Positions 1 to 9,720 of a DNA stretch of 26,400 nucleotides are shown one piece after another. The notes under the pieces were generated by a model. It was not told the DNA's origin. It worked only from the letters and a program-made list of their open reading frames with translations, and ran no database searches. Within the stretch, counting starts at the first letter, position 1; the number at the start of each line of letters is the position of its first letter. Origin of the DNA: Chara braunii (Eukaryota > Streptophyta > Charophyceae > Charales > Characeae); contig BFEA01000066.1 in assembly GCA_003427395.1 (NCBI GenBank), positions 3,656,435 through 3,682,834 on the forward strand. The letters are read 5' to 3'. The translations under genes were made by a program, and so were the position numbers.

Positions 1-1017
1 TATTCGTTTCCAGATACCCAAGAGAAAAGAAGACATACACAGACGAGGTAGATGAGAGGGAGAAAAGACTTAGTGGGGAAGATAGAACAATGCCCACTGC
101 TTCTTCGGGCTCCCTCCACAATCACCACCTCAATAATCAATGATCTGAACGAGTACCTGAAGCAACCTCAATGTGCCACTTGGCACGTCTAGTCAGTCCC
201 TCATCAGCGATGGAGCAANGTCGACATGAAGACAACCAGGTAAGTATCCACGATCTCTCCACAGTCTTGATCTCCTCCTGAATGACGATAATCAGAACAG
301 CAACACAAGTCACATGGCTTCGCCTCGNCAACCAGTGGTATACTTGGCAGCTCTCACATCAGCCACCAGTAGTACACGTGGCAGCAGCCATGTCAGNGAC
401 AGCGCATGGCAGCTGCCACATCAGCATGCCAAGAAGACAGGTGCAAGCCAGCCACCATGCTGGACCAGCAGCTCGTCGCCGTAGACACAATGCCAGCACA
501 GAGCCAGCNCTCAGCCAGCTTCACAGCGTCGAGCCAGAGTCGTCATCAACGGTTGAATACAGCATCGACGTAAGACNGAATGAATGTCAAAGCCAGGAAA
601 GTCNGCGCTTATGTAGNGTTGACTCGGTGTCTGGGCCCCGGATGCTACCACCCTCAGCCGTCCAGATTCCGANGCAAANTAAGGCCCAGATTGGTCTGAA
701 ACNGAATTCCCTCCGGCCTGGATGCTTGTCTGCTTGTCTGGGTACCTGCGCACAACAAGTGAGTGTATCCAACCAAGGGCCTGGGTGCGGTACCTTTGAC
801 TCTACAGTTGACTTTGACCCTTGAATTTCCTGTGTGCAGCGTTCGGTCACACANCCANACGNGACAGANTNAGGCCTGGGCGTGTCTTGGTCACACAGCC
901 CAGCGCAGACCAACTCAGGTCTGCGTTGCCTGGGGCTGAGTTCTGGGCCCCAGGCTACTTCTGAACAGGGTTACTGCATTCCTGCCGGCCCATTTTCGAG
1001 TTCCACCGCAAAAATAA
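1..1017. other. Non-coding left flank, probable 3' untranslated region or LTR of the minus-strand retroelement
   Basis: There is no convincing reading frame here. The stretch lies directly downstream (minus sense) of the chromodomain stop codon, where a chromovirus would carry its polypurine tract and 3' LTR. I could not find clear TG...CA ends or a second LTR, so this is an inference from position. Single Ns are dense between 219 and 871. A perfect plant-type splice donor (CAG/GTAAGTAT) sits at about 237-246 on the plus strand, but no exon could be tied to it. Confidence 0.35.
904..925. repeat. Perfect 8-bp inverted repeat (hairpin), loop of 6
   Basis: CGCAGACC at 904-911 is the exact reverse complement of GGTCTGCG at 918-925, separated by AACTCA. 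It lies in the probable LTR or 3' UTR of the Gypsy element. Its function is unknown. Confidence 0.6.
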
Positions 1018-1215
1018 TTAAGATTTTAACCCTTGTTCATAAGCAGCGACAATATCAGGAGCAGCTTCAAGTAGTTCTCGTTTACTAAACCATCTGTCCT
1101 CAGATGGTGCCTGAGACTTGAAACGTACCTTGAACTGCTTCCGAGGTCGTCCACGTCCTCCCGTAGGGAAGTAACCATGCTCTATGATTTTGTCCACCTC
1201 ATATCTNCCTTCCAT
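1018..1215 (-). pseudogene. Chromodomain tail of the chromovirus integrase
   Basis: This is a 65-residue segment. It begins YEVDKIIEHG and continues with a basic GGRGRPRKQFKVRF strand, then SEDRWF, then a C-terminal helix EAAPDIVAAYEQ before a stop. This matches the chromodomain layout: an N-terminal YEVE-like strand, a central K/RF strand, a W in place of one cage aromatic, and a terminal helix. Known chromovirus chromodomains bind methylated histone H3 and bias integration. It is separated from the integrase core by frame breaks. A 25-bp tandem duplication at 1201-1250 lies exactly at its N-terminus; because 25 is not a multiple of 3, it accounts for one of them. The last residues (EQGLKS) precede a clean stop, so the 3' end of the polyprotein looks original. 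Confidence 0.85.
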
Positions 1216-1250
1216 GGATAGCGGAATATCTGCCTTCCATGGATAGCGGA
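1201..1250. repeat. 25-bp direct tandem duplication containing an N
   Basis: Positions 1201-1225 and 1226-1250 are identical except that the first copy has N where the second has G. The duplication shifts the chromodomain frame by +1. Together with the N, this looks like an assembly or gap-closure artefact rather than biology. Confidence 0.8.
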
Positions 1251-1548
1251 ATCATAGAGGGTCTGTTTGGAAATTCATTCCCTTCTACATAGGGCATCAG
1301 TTTGGANGNGTGAAAGACAGGATATGTTTTGAGATGAGGGGGAATATCAATGCGATAAGACNGTCCCTCAGCATCTCCAATTACTTTGAGAACTTCCTAG
1401 GGTCCAAAATAGACAGGAAGCAATTTTTGGGACACATCTTCCTCTAATGAAAACTCTTTAGATTTTACCCAAACCAAATCACCCTCTTTGAATGTAGACG
1501 GTCGACGGTGCCTGTTGGTTTATTCAATCATCCGTAGTTTAGTTTTCC

Positions 1549-2330
1549 TTAGATTATCTTAACTTTCTGAATGTCCTCCTGGAACAATACTGCATATTCT
1601 CGGGTCTCTGGGGGCAACCTAAGGAACTGGTCCTGGTTTAGTGCATCAATGAGACGTTTAGGTTTCCACCCTTTGTGAAGTGCATTNGGGGTTCGTCCAG
1701 TNGAAGTGTGGACACTGTTGTTATATGCACTAGCAATTTTGGGTAAGTTCTCGTCCCAATCAATCTGATGGGGTCTAACATACATACGCAAAAGATGCTG
1801 GCACAAACANTTCATCTGTTCAGTCTGGCCATTCGTTTCGGGATGCCTCCCTGACAACATGGTCATCCGCGTGCCATAAGCTTCCATCAGTTTTGCCATG
1901 GCAGACTGGTGAACCTGACATATCGATCAGACACAATGGATTTAGGGAACCCATACTCAGTGACCCATCGCATCTGAAAATTTCTAAATGACAAGTTCAG
2001 TACGCGCTTCTGCTGGTAAGGGAACAAACATAGCATATTTAAAGAAACGGTCCACAATTACCATCACTTGACTATTACATTGCGACTTTTAACCAGACTC
2101 ATGAAGTTAATTGAGATAGATTCACCTGGTTCGCTTGGTATAGGTAATGGCTTGAGAATTCCAAGGGGATTCTCATATGACGGCTTGTTTCTATGACACA
2201 CTAAACAGGTACGAACATATGTTAGTACATCTTCTTTAAGTCTCTTTCATTCGAAAGGTTCTCTAACTTCAACATTGTTTTCTTGAAACCAAAATGACCC
2301 TCAGAATCGTGACATTCCCCAATCAACAGA
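1549..2330 (-). pseudogene. Chromovirus integrase (H2C2 zinc finger and DDE core), frame-broken
   Basis: The zinc-binding module is visible across two frames: CHDSEGHFGFKKT, then about 30 residues later TCLVCHRNK, giving the H-x5-H ... C-x2-C pattern. The catalytic core follows. SISINFM stands where the family has a D at the first catalytic position, so this Asp appears to be Asn here. PKSIVSDRYVRFTS supplies the second Asp. HPETNGQTEQM supplies the region of the catalytic Glu. The longest open piece is 1549-1899, 116 residues, and includes the C-terminal core (WDENLPKIASAYNNS). Integrases of this family insert the element cDNA into chromatin. Multiple stops and frame changes between 1900 and 2300, plus three Ns, make this copy inactive. 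Confidence 0.88.
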
Positions 2331-3033
2331 CTCCTCTTCCTTATAAGGAATACACAATCTTTGTTCGGTTTGGTCAATTAAGAACAACAACCCATTAGTC
2401 AGTCTATAGTTGGGTAGTTGGGACGGATCTCGTACAAGGATATCCACAATTGGTTTCCAGATAGGATCAGTAGCATATCCTTGATGAATCTGGTCTTTCA
2501 GGTCATTCCCAACATCCAAGTAAGAGACAATTGCACCAAAGAAATCATTGCGTCGGGACAAAGCATCTGCAACCACATTGGACTTACCTGTGATAGTCTT
2601 GAGCTCAAAGTCAAAGGTGTTAATGAATGCAGACCATCTTACCAACTTGTCACAGAGTTTGGACCGTGTTTTTATCCACTTTAGGATTGAGTGGTCTGTG
2701 TACACAGTAAAGTGCCTCCCTAACAGGTAGTGCCTCCATGTGTCCACCGCACAAACTAAGGTATAGAGTTCTATTTCATACGTGGAGTTGGCGACTTTGT
2801 CAGACGGCAATCATTTAGACAAAATTTATGGGCCTATAGCCCTTGCCGTAATCTTGTTGGAGAACAACGCCAATCCCATACTGACTTGCATTAGTAGTCC
2901 CAATGAAAGGCAAAGACGGGTCAACAATCTTAAGGACAGGGTAATGAGTCAGTGCATACTTCAATTTCCAAAAGGAACACACACGATCCTTATCCCACAA
3001 CCAGATAGTTTCTTTCTTTGACAATCTTCGCAT
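2301..3033 (-). pseudogene. Chromovirus RNase H domain and tether
   Basis: The segment 2815-3033 carries the start of RNase H, VDPSLPFIGTTNASQYGIG. The family normally has TDAS here, and the catalytic Asp is Asn in this copy. A one-base frameshift near 2815 moves the frame to 2301-2810 (169 residues), which holds the Glu-containing helix (STYEIEL), the YTDHSILKWI strand with the next catalytic Asp, and the classic end motif NVVADALSRR. Downstream lies the usual linker toward the integrase zinc finger (NYRLTNGLLF). A TGA sits between the frameshift and LPSDK, plausibly a decayed CGA. RNase H normally removes the RNA template during reverse transcription. With the first Asp lost and the frame broken, this domain should be dead. 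Confidence 0.9.
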
Positions 3034-4110
3034 TGGTGTAGCAATCAGTGAGAAGTTTCTACCAAACTTCCTATAATAACTGGCTAGACCAAGGAAAGAT
3101 CGCAGTTCAGTAATAGACTTAGGTTGTGGTCAATCTCTAATTGCTGATATCTTTTTCTCTTCCGGCCTTAGACCTTCTTCGTTTACTATGTGTCTTAGAT
3201 ATAATACTTCGGACTTAGCAAACTCAAATTTCTTTGAGTTGATCTTAAAGTTGCCCACACGCAACTTCCCTAGTACCAGACGAAGGTGCTTCTCATGATC
3301 CTCTAGTGTTTTACTATACACTAGAATATCATCGAGATAGACAATGACAAACTTATCCAACCATTGACGAAACAAATCATTCATTAACCTTTGAAAAGTG
3401 GCAAGGGCATTCGTTAATCCGAAGGGCATTACCACGAACTCATAGTGGTCATACCTGCTCCGGAAAGCGGTCTTATGCTAATCGAAGGGTTCCACCTCGA
3501 TCTGGTGATACCCAGATTTCAAGTCGATCTTGCTAAAGTACCTACATCCCTGTAACTGGTCAAGTAAGTCGTCAATGTGAGGAAACGGTTCAACATTCTT
3601 AACAGTGANAACATTCAACCCTCTGTAGCGTATACAGAGACGTAACTCACCTTCCTTCGTAGGTACAAACAAGACAGGAGCACCATAAGGAGAGGAGCTA
3701 GGGCGAATCCATCATTTTTTTGTTAAGTTTTGCAGTTNTAACTCACCTTCCTTCGTAGGTACAAACAAGACAGGAGCACCATAAGGAGAGGAGCTAGGGC
3801 GAATCCATCATTTTTTTGTTAAGTTTTGCAGTTTTTACCTTAATTCCTTAAGTTCCCTTGCAGATATTCGATAGATAGGGCCCTTGGGAATCTTACTACC
3901 AGGAATAATTTCAATGGTGTGCTTAATTACACGCTCAATTATTCTTGTTGGTTCAATGAGTAATTTTTTATACTCGTTTAAGAGTTTTTCAATCGAAGGA
4001 GGATTGGAAGTAAAAGACTCACCTGTTTTTTTTACTAAGACCATCATTACTTTCTATTCCAACCTTCGCTTTGAAACCATCGATCGAAATGTTGGATAAC
4101 TCGTACAACA
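3034..4110 (-). pseudogene. Chromovirus reverse transcriptase, nonsense-mutated and carrying a 96-bp duplication
   Basis: The order of motifs on the minus strand is as follows. An N-terminal region has IEHT-like VIKHTIEIIPGSKIPKGPIYR (3835-4047). The [11 protein letters not shown] strand follows, then [11 protein letters not shown] and FSKIDLKSGYHQIEV (3478-3672) with the first catalytic Asp. MPFGLTNALATFQ and YLDDILVYS (3130-3435) carry the catalytic YLDD pair. Finally come the thumb and connection, KSITELRSFLGLASYYRKF. The frame is the same from 3672 down to 2815, interrupted only by TAG (3478-3480) and by a TGA replacing the usual Trp of RDWP. The palm residues are intact, so the decay is mainly by stops. 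A 96-bp duplication at 3643-3833 inserts 32 codons into the fingers. No protease or gag can be seen upstream. Confidence 0.93.
3643..3833. repeat. 95-bp perfect direct duplication, period 96, with N at the junction
   Basis: The block 3643-3737 (starting TAACTCACCTTCC) recurs without a difference at 3739-3833, and the single base between the copies is N. Both copies include the 7-T run. Identity of the copies inside an otherwise decayed element, plus the N, suggests an assembly join rather than an old genomic duplication. Confidence 0.9.
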
Positions 4111-4200
4111 GAAAGACAGATTAAAGTCAGAGCCATACTTATGGTACGGTTTGATAGGTTTCAATTCAGAGTGTGCATCCCGCAGTTGCACTACCTTGAG

Positions 4201-4223
4201 GNGGAGGGCGGGGGGGGGGGGGG
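4201..4223. other. G-rich tract (14-G homopolymer) at the retroelement / DUF7869 boundary
   Basis: A G-rich stretch with one N runs into 14 consecutive Gs at 4210-4223. Gypsy similarity ends on its left, and sequence of different character begins on its right. It could be a G-quadruplex, a true insertion breakpoint, or a mis-joined contig end. Confidence 0.6.
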
Positions 4224-4296
4224 TCATCCCTTAATTCTTTAGTATTCGTGCTTACAGTTTGCTCCGCTGTTTTGCAAGGTGTGGAGACAAATTCGA

Positions 4297-7200
4297 ATGA
4301 CCCGTTCACTCCACACTGGAGAGTTCATCGATTTCGCTGACGGGAATCGCATCCGCTACACCGACGGTTACATGACGGCGCCAAGGACGGCTCAGCGAAC
4401 GGCCGCATGAACCAGGCTATGGAAACCGAACAGACCATCGACCTGCATTACCAGCTACAACACCTAGAGTTAGCCCCGACGAGCTCTTCGGACAGTTCGC
4501 CGTTCCAACAGTCCACTGCAGCTTTCCCCAGAAAACGAAGTCTCGCTTTTCGCGGGAGCTTTGGGGGTTGCATCCAATTGCCTACGGATTTGGCGACACT
4601 GTCCGCAGGCGAAGAACCGTCTGCCTCTCGAATCGAGTTCGACATCTTGACAAGGTGCACCCGACAACTTCGGCGCGCAGCAGCTGCTTGCAAATGGTTG
4701 ATTCTTTCGCAACATCTGATGACGAGATTGAGAAGTTGGTGGCCACTGATTACTCGTCTGGATAACAGTCCTCTTCCAGTGCACCTTTGCTTCACGCTAG
4801 CTCCAGTACTACGAAGTTGGTTGCCACCGACTATTCTTCGGAGGAACTTTCCACAGCACGGGCGAGTGCGACGCAAGTGCGAAGTGATGATGCGATTCCA
4901 GTTCAGAGCCTGTCTGGGTCAGAAGCGTCTGGCGGGGGTGATGCAGAGAGAAGGGCGATACTACAAGTTTTTCCCGCACCTCCGCCAGGCGAAAAACGAA
5001 CGTATAGCATGGCTAATAGGAACGCTAGGAGGAAAAAACAACACAAAAGAGTGAGAAACATGCTGTTCGAAAAAAAACTGCTCATGGTGCGTGACATAGC
5101 ATGTTGCAAGGCTCGTTGTTGTTATGACGTGTCGCCTGAGGAAGTCCGAAAGGCTAGACAAGAACTGTACAGTAAGAGTCCGGTAGAGTGAGCTGAGTGG
5201 TGAATGAAAAGTATTAAAGATTTCGCCGTAAATAAGGGTGGACAAAAATGTGTCCGCCCTGTGGAGTTGGAACGTTCGATGTGCGTCAAGGCGTATGACA
5301 ATGTACTCGGTGTTTCACGTAATACGCTTTATAGCTACAAAAAGCGCTTCGACAATGACTTTGTCTGTTTCAAGCACGGCCTGACGGGTAGATATCGGCC
5401 TACCAATAAAACGGTCGCCATGCTTGCCAGCATGAGAACGTTCATCGAGTGTCATGCGGATAGCATTCCAAATGAGGTGCGTACCGAAGGTGGGGTTTCC
5501 AGACCGAAACTTCGACTCTCAGCTGCTTTACGAAGAGATCAATTTATGAATCCATCAAATTAGACTTTCTGGCCGCTGGCCTCGCGATCGTGTCTGAGTC
5601 CAACTTTTATAAATTATGGCGGAAACACATTTTCCACGTCTCCCTCGTGCACTCTAACACGTTTATGAAGTGTGTCATCTATCATGAACTGAAGGAACGT
5701 ATACAATATGCTGCTCTTACTCGAGATCGAGAACAAGCTCGAGAGGATATGAAAGTTCACCAAAGGAGGCAAGATGAATACAAATTGGACTATAGTCGAG
5801 TGAAAACTGATTCGATGGTCTGTCCGAACGAGCGTTTTTGTCTCATCATTAACGACATGGATCAGAAGAAGACAACTATCCCCCATATTGGTCAGGCGAA
5901 CTACTCGAAAGCACTTAGGCACGAGATGATGATGAAGACGAATCTGACATGTGTCATTGCACACGATAGAGACCCACTATATATGTCTACACGTGGTTTC
6001 CATATTTCAAACACGATTCGAACACAGTCGCTACTTGTGTTATGAGAACCCTTGTCGAAATTCAAAGGAGCGGGACGCCACTGCCACCGTTTTTGCGCAT
6101 TCAAGCAGGTAATTGTTGACGGGAAAACAAGAACAAGTACATATGTGCGCTAGCTGCACTCTTGGTTAAGTTCAAAGTTTTCCAAGAGGTAGAAATAAGT
6201 TTCATGCTGGTGGGACATACCCATACAGACGTTGACGCTACTTTCAGCGTTTTCTCTTAGAAATTGAAAGACATAGACGCTTATACTATGGACGAGTTCT
6301 ACGAACTCATAGAGCAATCCCACAAAAAGCCTCCCAAATGTATTTTCCTTGATTTGATGGCAGATTGGATTAGTATAGTAGACCCGTGCGTTGCGTCGGA
6401 CATTACTAGTATTTCGAAGCCGCACTTGTTTAAATTTTTTATGGTTGGAGATAATTCGGGCATGTTGTACAAGAAGTTTTGCGCTGACGACAACTGGTTG
6501 CCCGAGAAAGGTCCGATTTATTGGTTCGATCAAAACCCCGATGAAAGCTATGCAGGGCCTTCATGGCCGTTTGACCCGCCTCCTGTGCAACCTCTTCCTC
6601 ATGACTATTGTAACGGCAAAAACGGGGTTATTTGATTCCGCGAGTTGTTGGAGAGCAGGCGGTCAACGTGATGCACTTACAACGACCATGAGGTGAGTAG
6701 GAGAGAAAGAGCTTTGTGTTACTGGAGGAGGTTATCAAACATGGGGATGAGATCATTGCCAACGGGTTGTCCTCATAACCTCTGGAAAGTTTTTGGCCAA
6801 GACCACTGCTGCTCGAAAGCGATCAACAACTTTTTTCTCGCAGTGTCAACATCGACAAAAGGGAACCCTTGTTTGTTGGACGAAGAAAAAATCGCCCGAA
6901 CACTAGTTTCGACCCTCTCGTGCATGTAGACGTGGACACTTTTCTTATCCTTCGCCCTTCCGACGATGATCTGTCCAGCGGTGTGCCAATCTGGGTGGGC
7001 AAAAGTTTTTTCTCGGGTGGTTGTTGAAAAAGATTCGCATAATTATAATCAAGTGTTAGTGGAATACTGGGTGCCGACTGGGAGAGCAAAGACGCTCAAA
7101 CAACGGTATGAGAACGCATGGGAAAAACGATGAAAAATGACCGAGCAGACACAATAGCAGCATGCCGACTCGATCGCTTTTGGATGGGAGAGACCGGCCT

Positions 7201-7320
7201 GAGGTACAAAACCATTTACGACTGGACTTGTCATTCCTTCGAATGTTCGACTAAATGCTGAAGCTGCACTTCTAGGTCTGAGTCCATCTGGTGAAAGGAG
7301 TGTAGATGCAGGGGACAAGA
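4297..7320 (+). pseudogene. DUF7869-family protein gene, broken by frameshifts and stops
   Basis: Segments in order: a low-complexity Ser-rich N-terminus with the motif KLVATDYSS twice (about 4735-4845); a Cys/basic region ending RKARQELYSK (to 5191); a helix-turn-like stretch GVSRNTLYSYKKRF (5204-5530); then in another frame SESNFYKLWRKH, a coiled LKERI...DREQAREDM and NDMDQKKTTIPH (5590-5975). A third frame has ENKNKYICALAALL and VGHTHTDVDATFS (6080-6260) and continues to 6635. A fourth holds FDPLVHVDVDTFLILRPSDD and GVPIWVGK (6865-7010), and a last piece NQVLVEYWVPTGR (7017-7133). The DMDQ, ENKN and GHTHxDVD motifs are the DUF7869 signature, probably an RNase H-like fold; the family's function is not established. 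The motif preceding ENKN has GNC where relatives have DNC, so a likely metal-binding Asp is missing. Stops occur at 4763, 5189, 5201, 6117, 6258, 6689, 6698 and 6776. The start at 4297 is a guess. Confidence 0.8.
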
Positions 7321-7584
7321 GCGACGAGTGCGCGTCCGCCCAATAGAGTGAGGGAGTAGGATTTTTTTAAATAACTGTTCGGACGAACGGGAATTCGAAA
7401 GGGAGCATGTTATTTTTTAACTTAGTCAATTGCGATGATTTTGTATGGCGGATTTTGTCCACGGTCTAGGGTTGAATTTTTAAAGATGGTTGGCTGATGG
7501 TTTAGCAATTTTTGAAGCTAAGTTCATCGCGAAGGCAATTTTTTTACTTTTTCGACATTTCATTTTCATTTGTGTTTGCATTTC
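7321..7584. other. Spacer between the two plus-strand coding-like blocks
   Basis: This stretch is AT-rich and lacks an open frame. Its last part (about 7540-7596) is pyrimidine-rich and ends ...TTATGTAG/G, which would serve as a splice acceptor. The block at 7585 could therefore be a downstream exon rather than a separate gene. I see no donor that pairs with it convincingly. Confidence 0.4.
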
Positions 7585-8444
7585 ATGCCTTATGTAGGGA
7601 GTGCGACAGGAGTTATGGCCCATTGGCATGATTATGCGTACCCCATTCACCCTTGTGCATGCGGATTGTATGGTTCGAGAGGCGATACCGAAATTCTCGA
7701 GTCGATGACAACGGAGATCGAAAACGACCCGTGGATGAGCGTCGTTCTCTTCTTGGACAAACCTCTCGATGCGTGGTCCGATGCAGAATGGGATAGAGCG
7801 ATCTTGGAAAGGAAATGTCCATGGCATAACGAGTACAAGTTTGCTTCCACGATGGAGTGGAGGAGCTTGATCAAAGTACCTCATCATGCCATTGGCGTCA
7901 GGCAAGTTCCGTCTCTGCGCGCCACGCTCAAACAAGAAGAGAATAAGCAGTTTTACCTTCGTCTGGACAACGTCACGAGGTCGCCTCGCGTGTGGTCTGC
8001 GGACTTGAAACAAGAGTTGTTGGATTGTGCATCCTACAATCCATTTTTTGAAGTATATCCGTTGTGTGGTGCTGGAATACGGTCAAAGGATGTGTCGTAA
8101 TGTTGAACACGGTTGTCTTTGGCCGGTTCCGACTTTGCAGAGTGTTGTGTGTGGCATGTTCAAACCGAAAGCGAACTTTGGTAGACGTTGTAGTGCTAGT
8201 TTCTTGCAACGAGCTTAGAATCTATGGTCGCAATATGGGGAATCTTCACCTTCTCTACGAGATCGGACAGTCCGATTTGGAAATTGCCGATCAAATTGCT
8301 GAAGTTCATAAGTGGAGTGAGGTAGAGCAAGTGGCATGTTGTGTGCGTGACACCATCCGTAAGTCCTTGGCAGGTATCGGTAGGTTTGTAAGGATGAAAT
8401 ACATTTCGGTATTCTCGAATGTGGTGACGAAGGGACAACCATAA
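7585..8444 (+). pseudogene. Unrecognised coding-like region (171 open codons, then two frame changes)
   Basis: I do not recognise this protein. The first frame is open from an ATG at 7585 (another ATG at 7615 begins MAHWHDYAYP) to a stop at 8100. It encodes a Trp- and acid-rich sequence with segments such as SVVLFLDKPLDAWSDAEWD, STMEWRSLIKVPHH and FYLRLDNVTRSPRVWSADL. Around 8050 the best continuation moves to a second frame (CVVLEYGQRMCRNVEHG, to 8218). It then moves to a third that ends at 8444 with a helical stretch (DLEIADQIAEVHKW, VACCVRDTIRKSLAG). Base composition resembles the DUF7869 block 270 bp upstream, on the same strand, and contrasts with the AT-rich DNA after 8450. It may be a distal exon of the same gene, a second gene of the same mobile unit, or an independent host gene. 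No signal peptide or membrane segment stands out. Confidence 0.45.
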
Positions 8445-8756
8445 ACCCTTGCTCTCGGGTCATCAATTAATGCCTTATACGGGTTTGGTTGTCATGGGAC
8501 GCTGACACGCTGATTAAAACTTTTAGAAAGTTTAGATTATGACCGCTCGTAGCATTTATTAGATGTAGTTCGATCTGGAGTTGGCTCGTAGCATTTAATT
8601 TCGACGTAGTTCAGTCTTACATTTACGATTTCTTCCACGTGTGCATACAATTTCCAATTTTTAATTTTTCATGATTACGATGTTTCTTGAAGTAAAAAGG
8701 AATTCATTGTACTCACTTAAATTTAAGATGACAATATCATGTCAGTTTATGCTTAC
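8445..8756. other. AT-rich spacer with two copies of a 39-bp direct repeat
   Basis: The motif GCTCGTAGCATTTA occurs at 8545 and 8584, each followed by a diverged copy of GATGTAGTTCGATCT. Nothing else is recognisable. Confidence 0.45.
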
Positions 8757-9720
8757 TTATCGAAATGCGTCGGAATCCATACTTAAACCATCTTGTTTAC
8801 CGTGTGATTGCATTGATTCTTCGATTGACTTCCAGTTTCTGCTTCACACAATGTCATGTAAAGTACGCCCGACTCAATGCTCAGTGATATATGAAATTAA
8901 TCGAAGTGTGATGTTGACTCAAAGGTCATTCGCAACCTTATCGTTCAGTGTCTCATTACGTTCACTGTTCGAGTGAATTTCAATGCATGATAATGACATG
9001 CCAGTTACGTGTTTTAAGTTAAACATAAGCCGAAGTGCGATGGAGTTTAAAATTATCGAAGTGCGATGAAATCCATACTTAAATCATCTCGTTTACCGTG
9101 TGATGACCTTGACTCTTCGATTGAGTTCCAATTTATGCAAGTCACACCTAGTCCAGTTACGTCTTTTAAGTTAGTAGTACATAAATTACCGAAGTGCGAT
9201 GACATTCAGACTTAAAACATTTTGTTTATCGTGTGATTGCCTTTACTCCTCGATTGAGATCCAATTTATGAAAGTCACACTAGTTAAGTCTTTTTAAGTT
9301 TAACTTAGTAGATAAATTATTGAAGTGCGACGGAATCCATACTAAAACTATCTCGTTTACCGTTTGATTGTCTTAAAGTCACACTTCGATTGAGTTCCAA
9401 TAAATGAATGCAAGTCACAATGTCATGTAACATAGGTTCAATTCAATGCTGACACAAAATCGAGCAAGGTGTGATGAAATCGAGAGTTCAACATTCAGTT
9501 TGTTGTTCAGTGTCTTATTGCATTGAGTGTAACAGTTGAACTTGAAGTTCTATTGAGTTTCTATATCTGACAACTCCATGTTATTACTGTAATGGCTTTT
9601 AAGTTACAAAATTTATGGAAGTGCAATGGAATCCACACTTATTCCATCATGTTCGGTACGTGATTGCCTTGAATCTCCAGTGTTTCAATTTATGATCTGT
9701 CAATTGCATTTTTCGGGTTC
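8757..9720. repeat. Degenerate satellite, ~131-155-bp units, A/B higher-order structure
   Basis: Seven unit starts share a core close to CGAAGTGCGATGGAATCC: 8761, 8902, 9057, 9190, 9321, about 9465, and 9617, giving spacings of roughly 131-155 bp. Type A units (8761, 9057, 9190, 9321, 9617) continue with ATCCATACTTAAA, then CGTTTACCGTGTGATTGC and CGATTGAGTTCCAATTTATG. Type B units (8902, about 9465) instead contain TTCAGTGTCTCATT and a TTTTAAGTTA end. The order is A-B-A-A-A-B-A, so an AB dimer of 296 bp occurs twice. Divergence between units is high, so this is an old array. Plus-strand reading frames over it are incidental. Confidence 0.75.

Larger units (their letters stand above)
1018..4223 (-). 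mobile_element. Degenerate Ty3/Gypsy chromovirus, 5'-truncated (RT-RNase H-integrase-chromodomain)
   Basis: Reading right to left on the minus strand, the remains follow the Ty3/Gypsy order: RT N-terminal region, RT palm with YLDD, RNase H, H2C2 integrase, and a C-terminal chromodomain. A pol with a chromodomain at the integrase end defines the chromovirus branch, whose chromodomain is thought to guide insertion into heterochromatin. Gag and protease are absent; similarity stops at a G-homopolymer at 4210-4223. The reading frame is broken by stops (for example at 3478-3480 and just before the PQPKS motif near 3130), by a frameshift near 2815, and by several breaks in the integrase. The copy is not autonomous. 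Ns occur only in this element and its left flank. Confidence 0.93.

Noticed and set aside
4448-4876. Long minus-strand frames under the DUF7869 block (4448-4876, 4470-4784, 7480-8013)
   Set aside because: They mirror the GC-richer plus-strand coding remains and have no family features, while the plus strand shows recognisable motifs.
6692-6843. Possible intron with donor GAG/GTGAGT (6692) and acceptor TTTTTTCTCGCAG (6843) in the DUF7869 gene
   Set aside because: The same interval reads as protein-like sequence in the frame shared with both sides (FVLLEEVIKHGDEIIANG), so frameshifts and stops explain the locus better than an intron.
4222-8470. GGGTCATC...TTAAT words at both ends of the 4.2-8.5 kb block as possible direct terminal repeats
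   Set aside because: The match is only about 8 + 5 bases around a gap, and one copy starts in a G homopolymer; too weak to define element ends.
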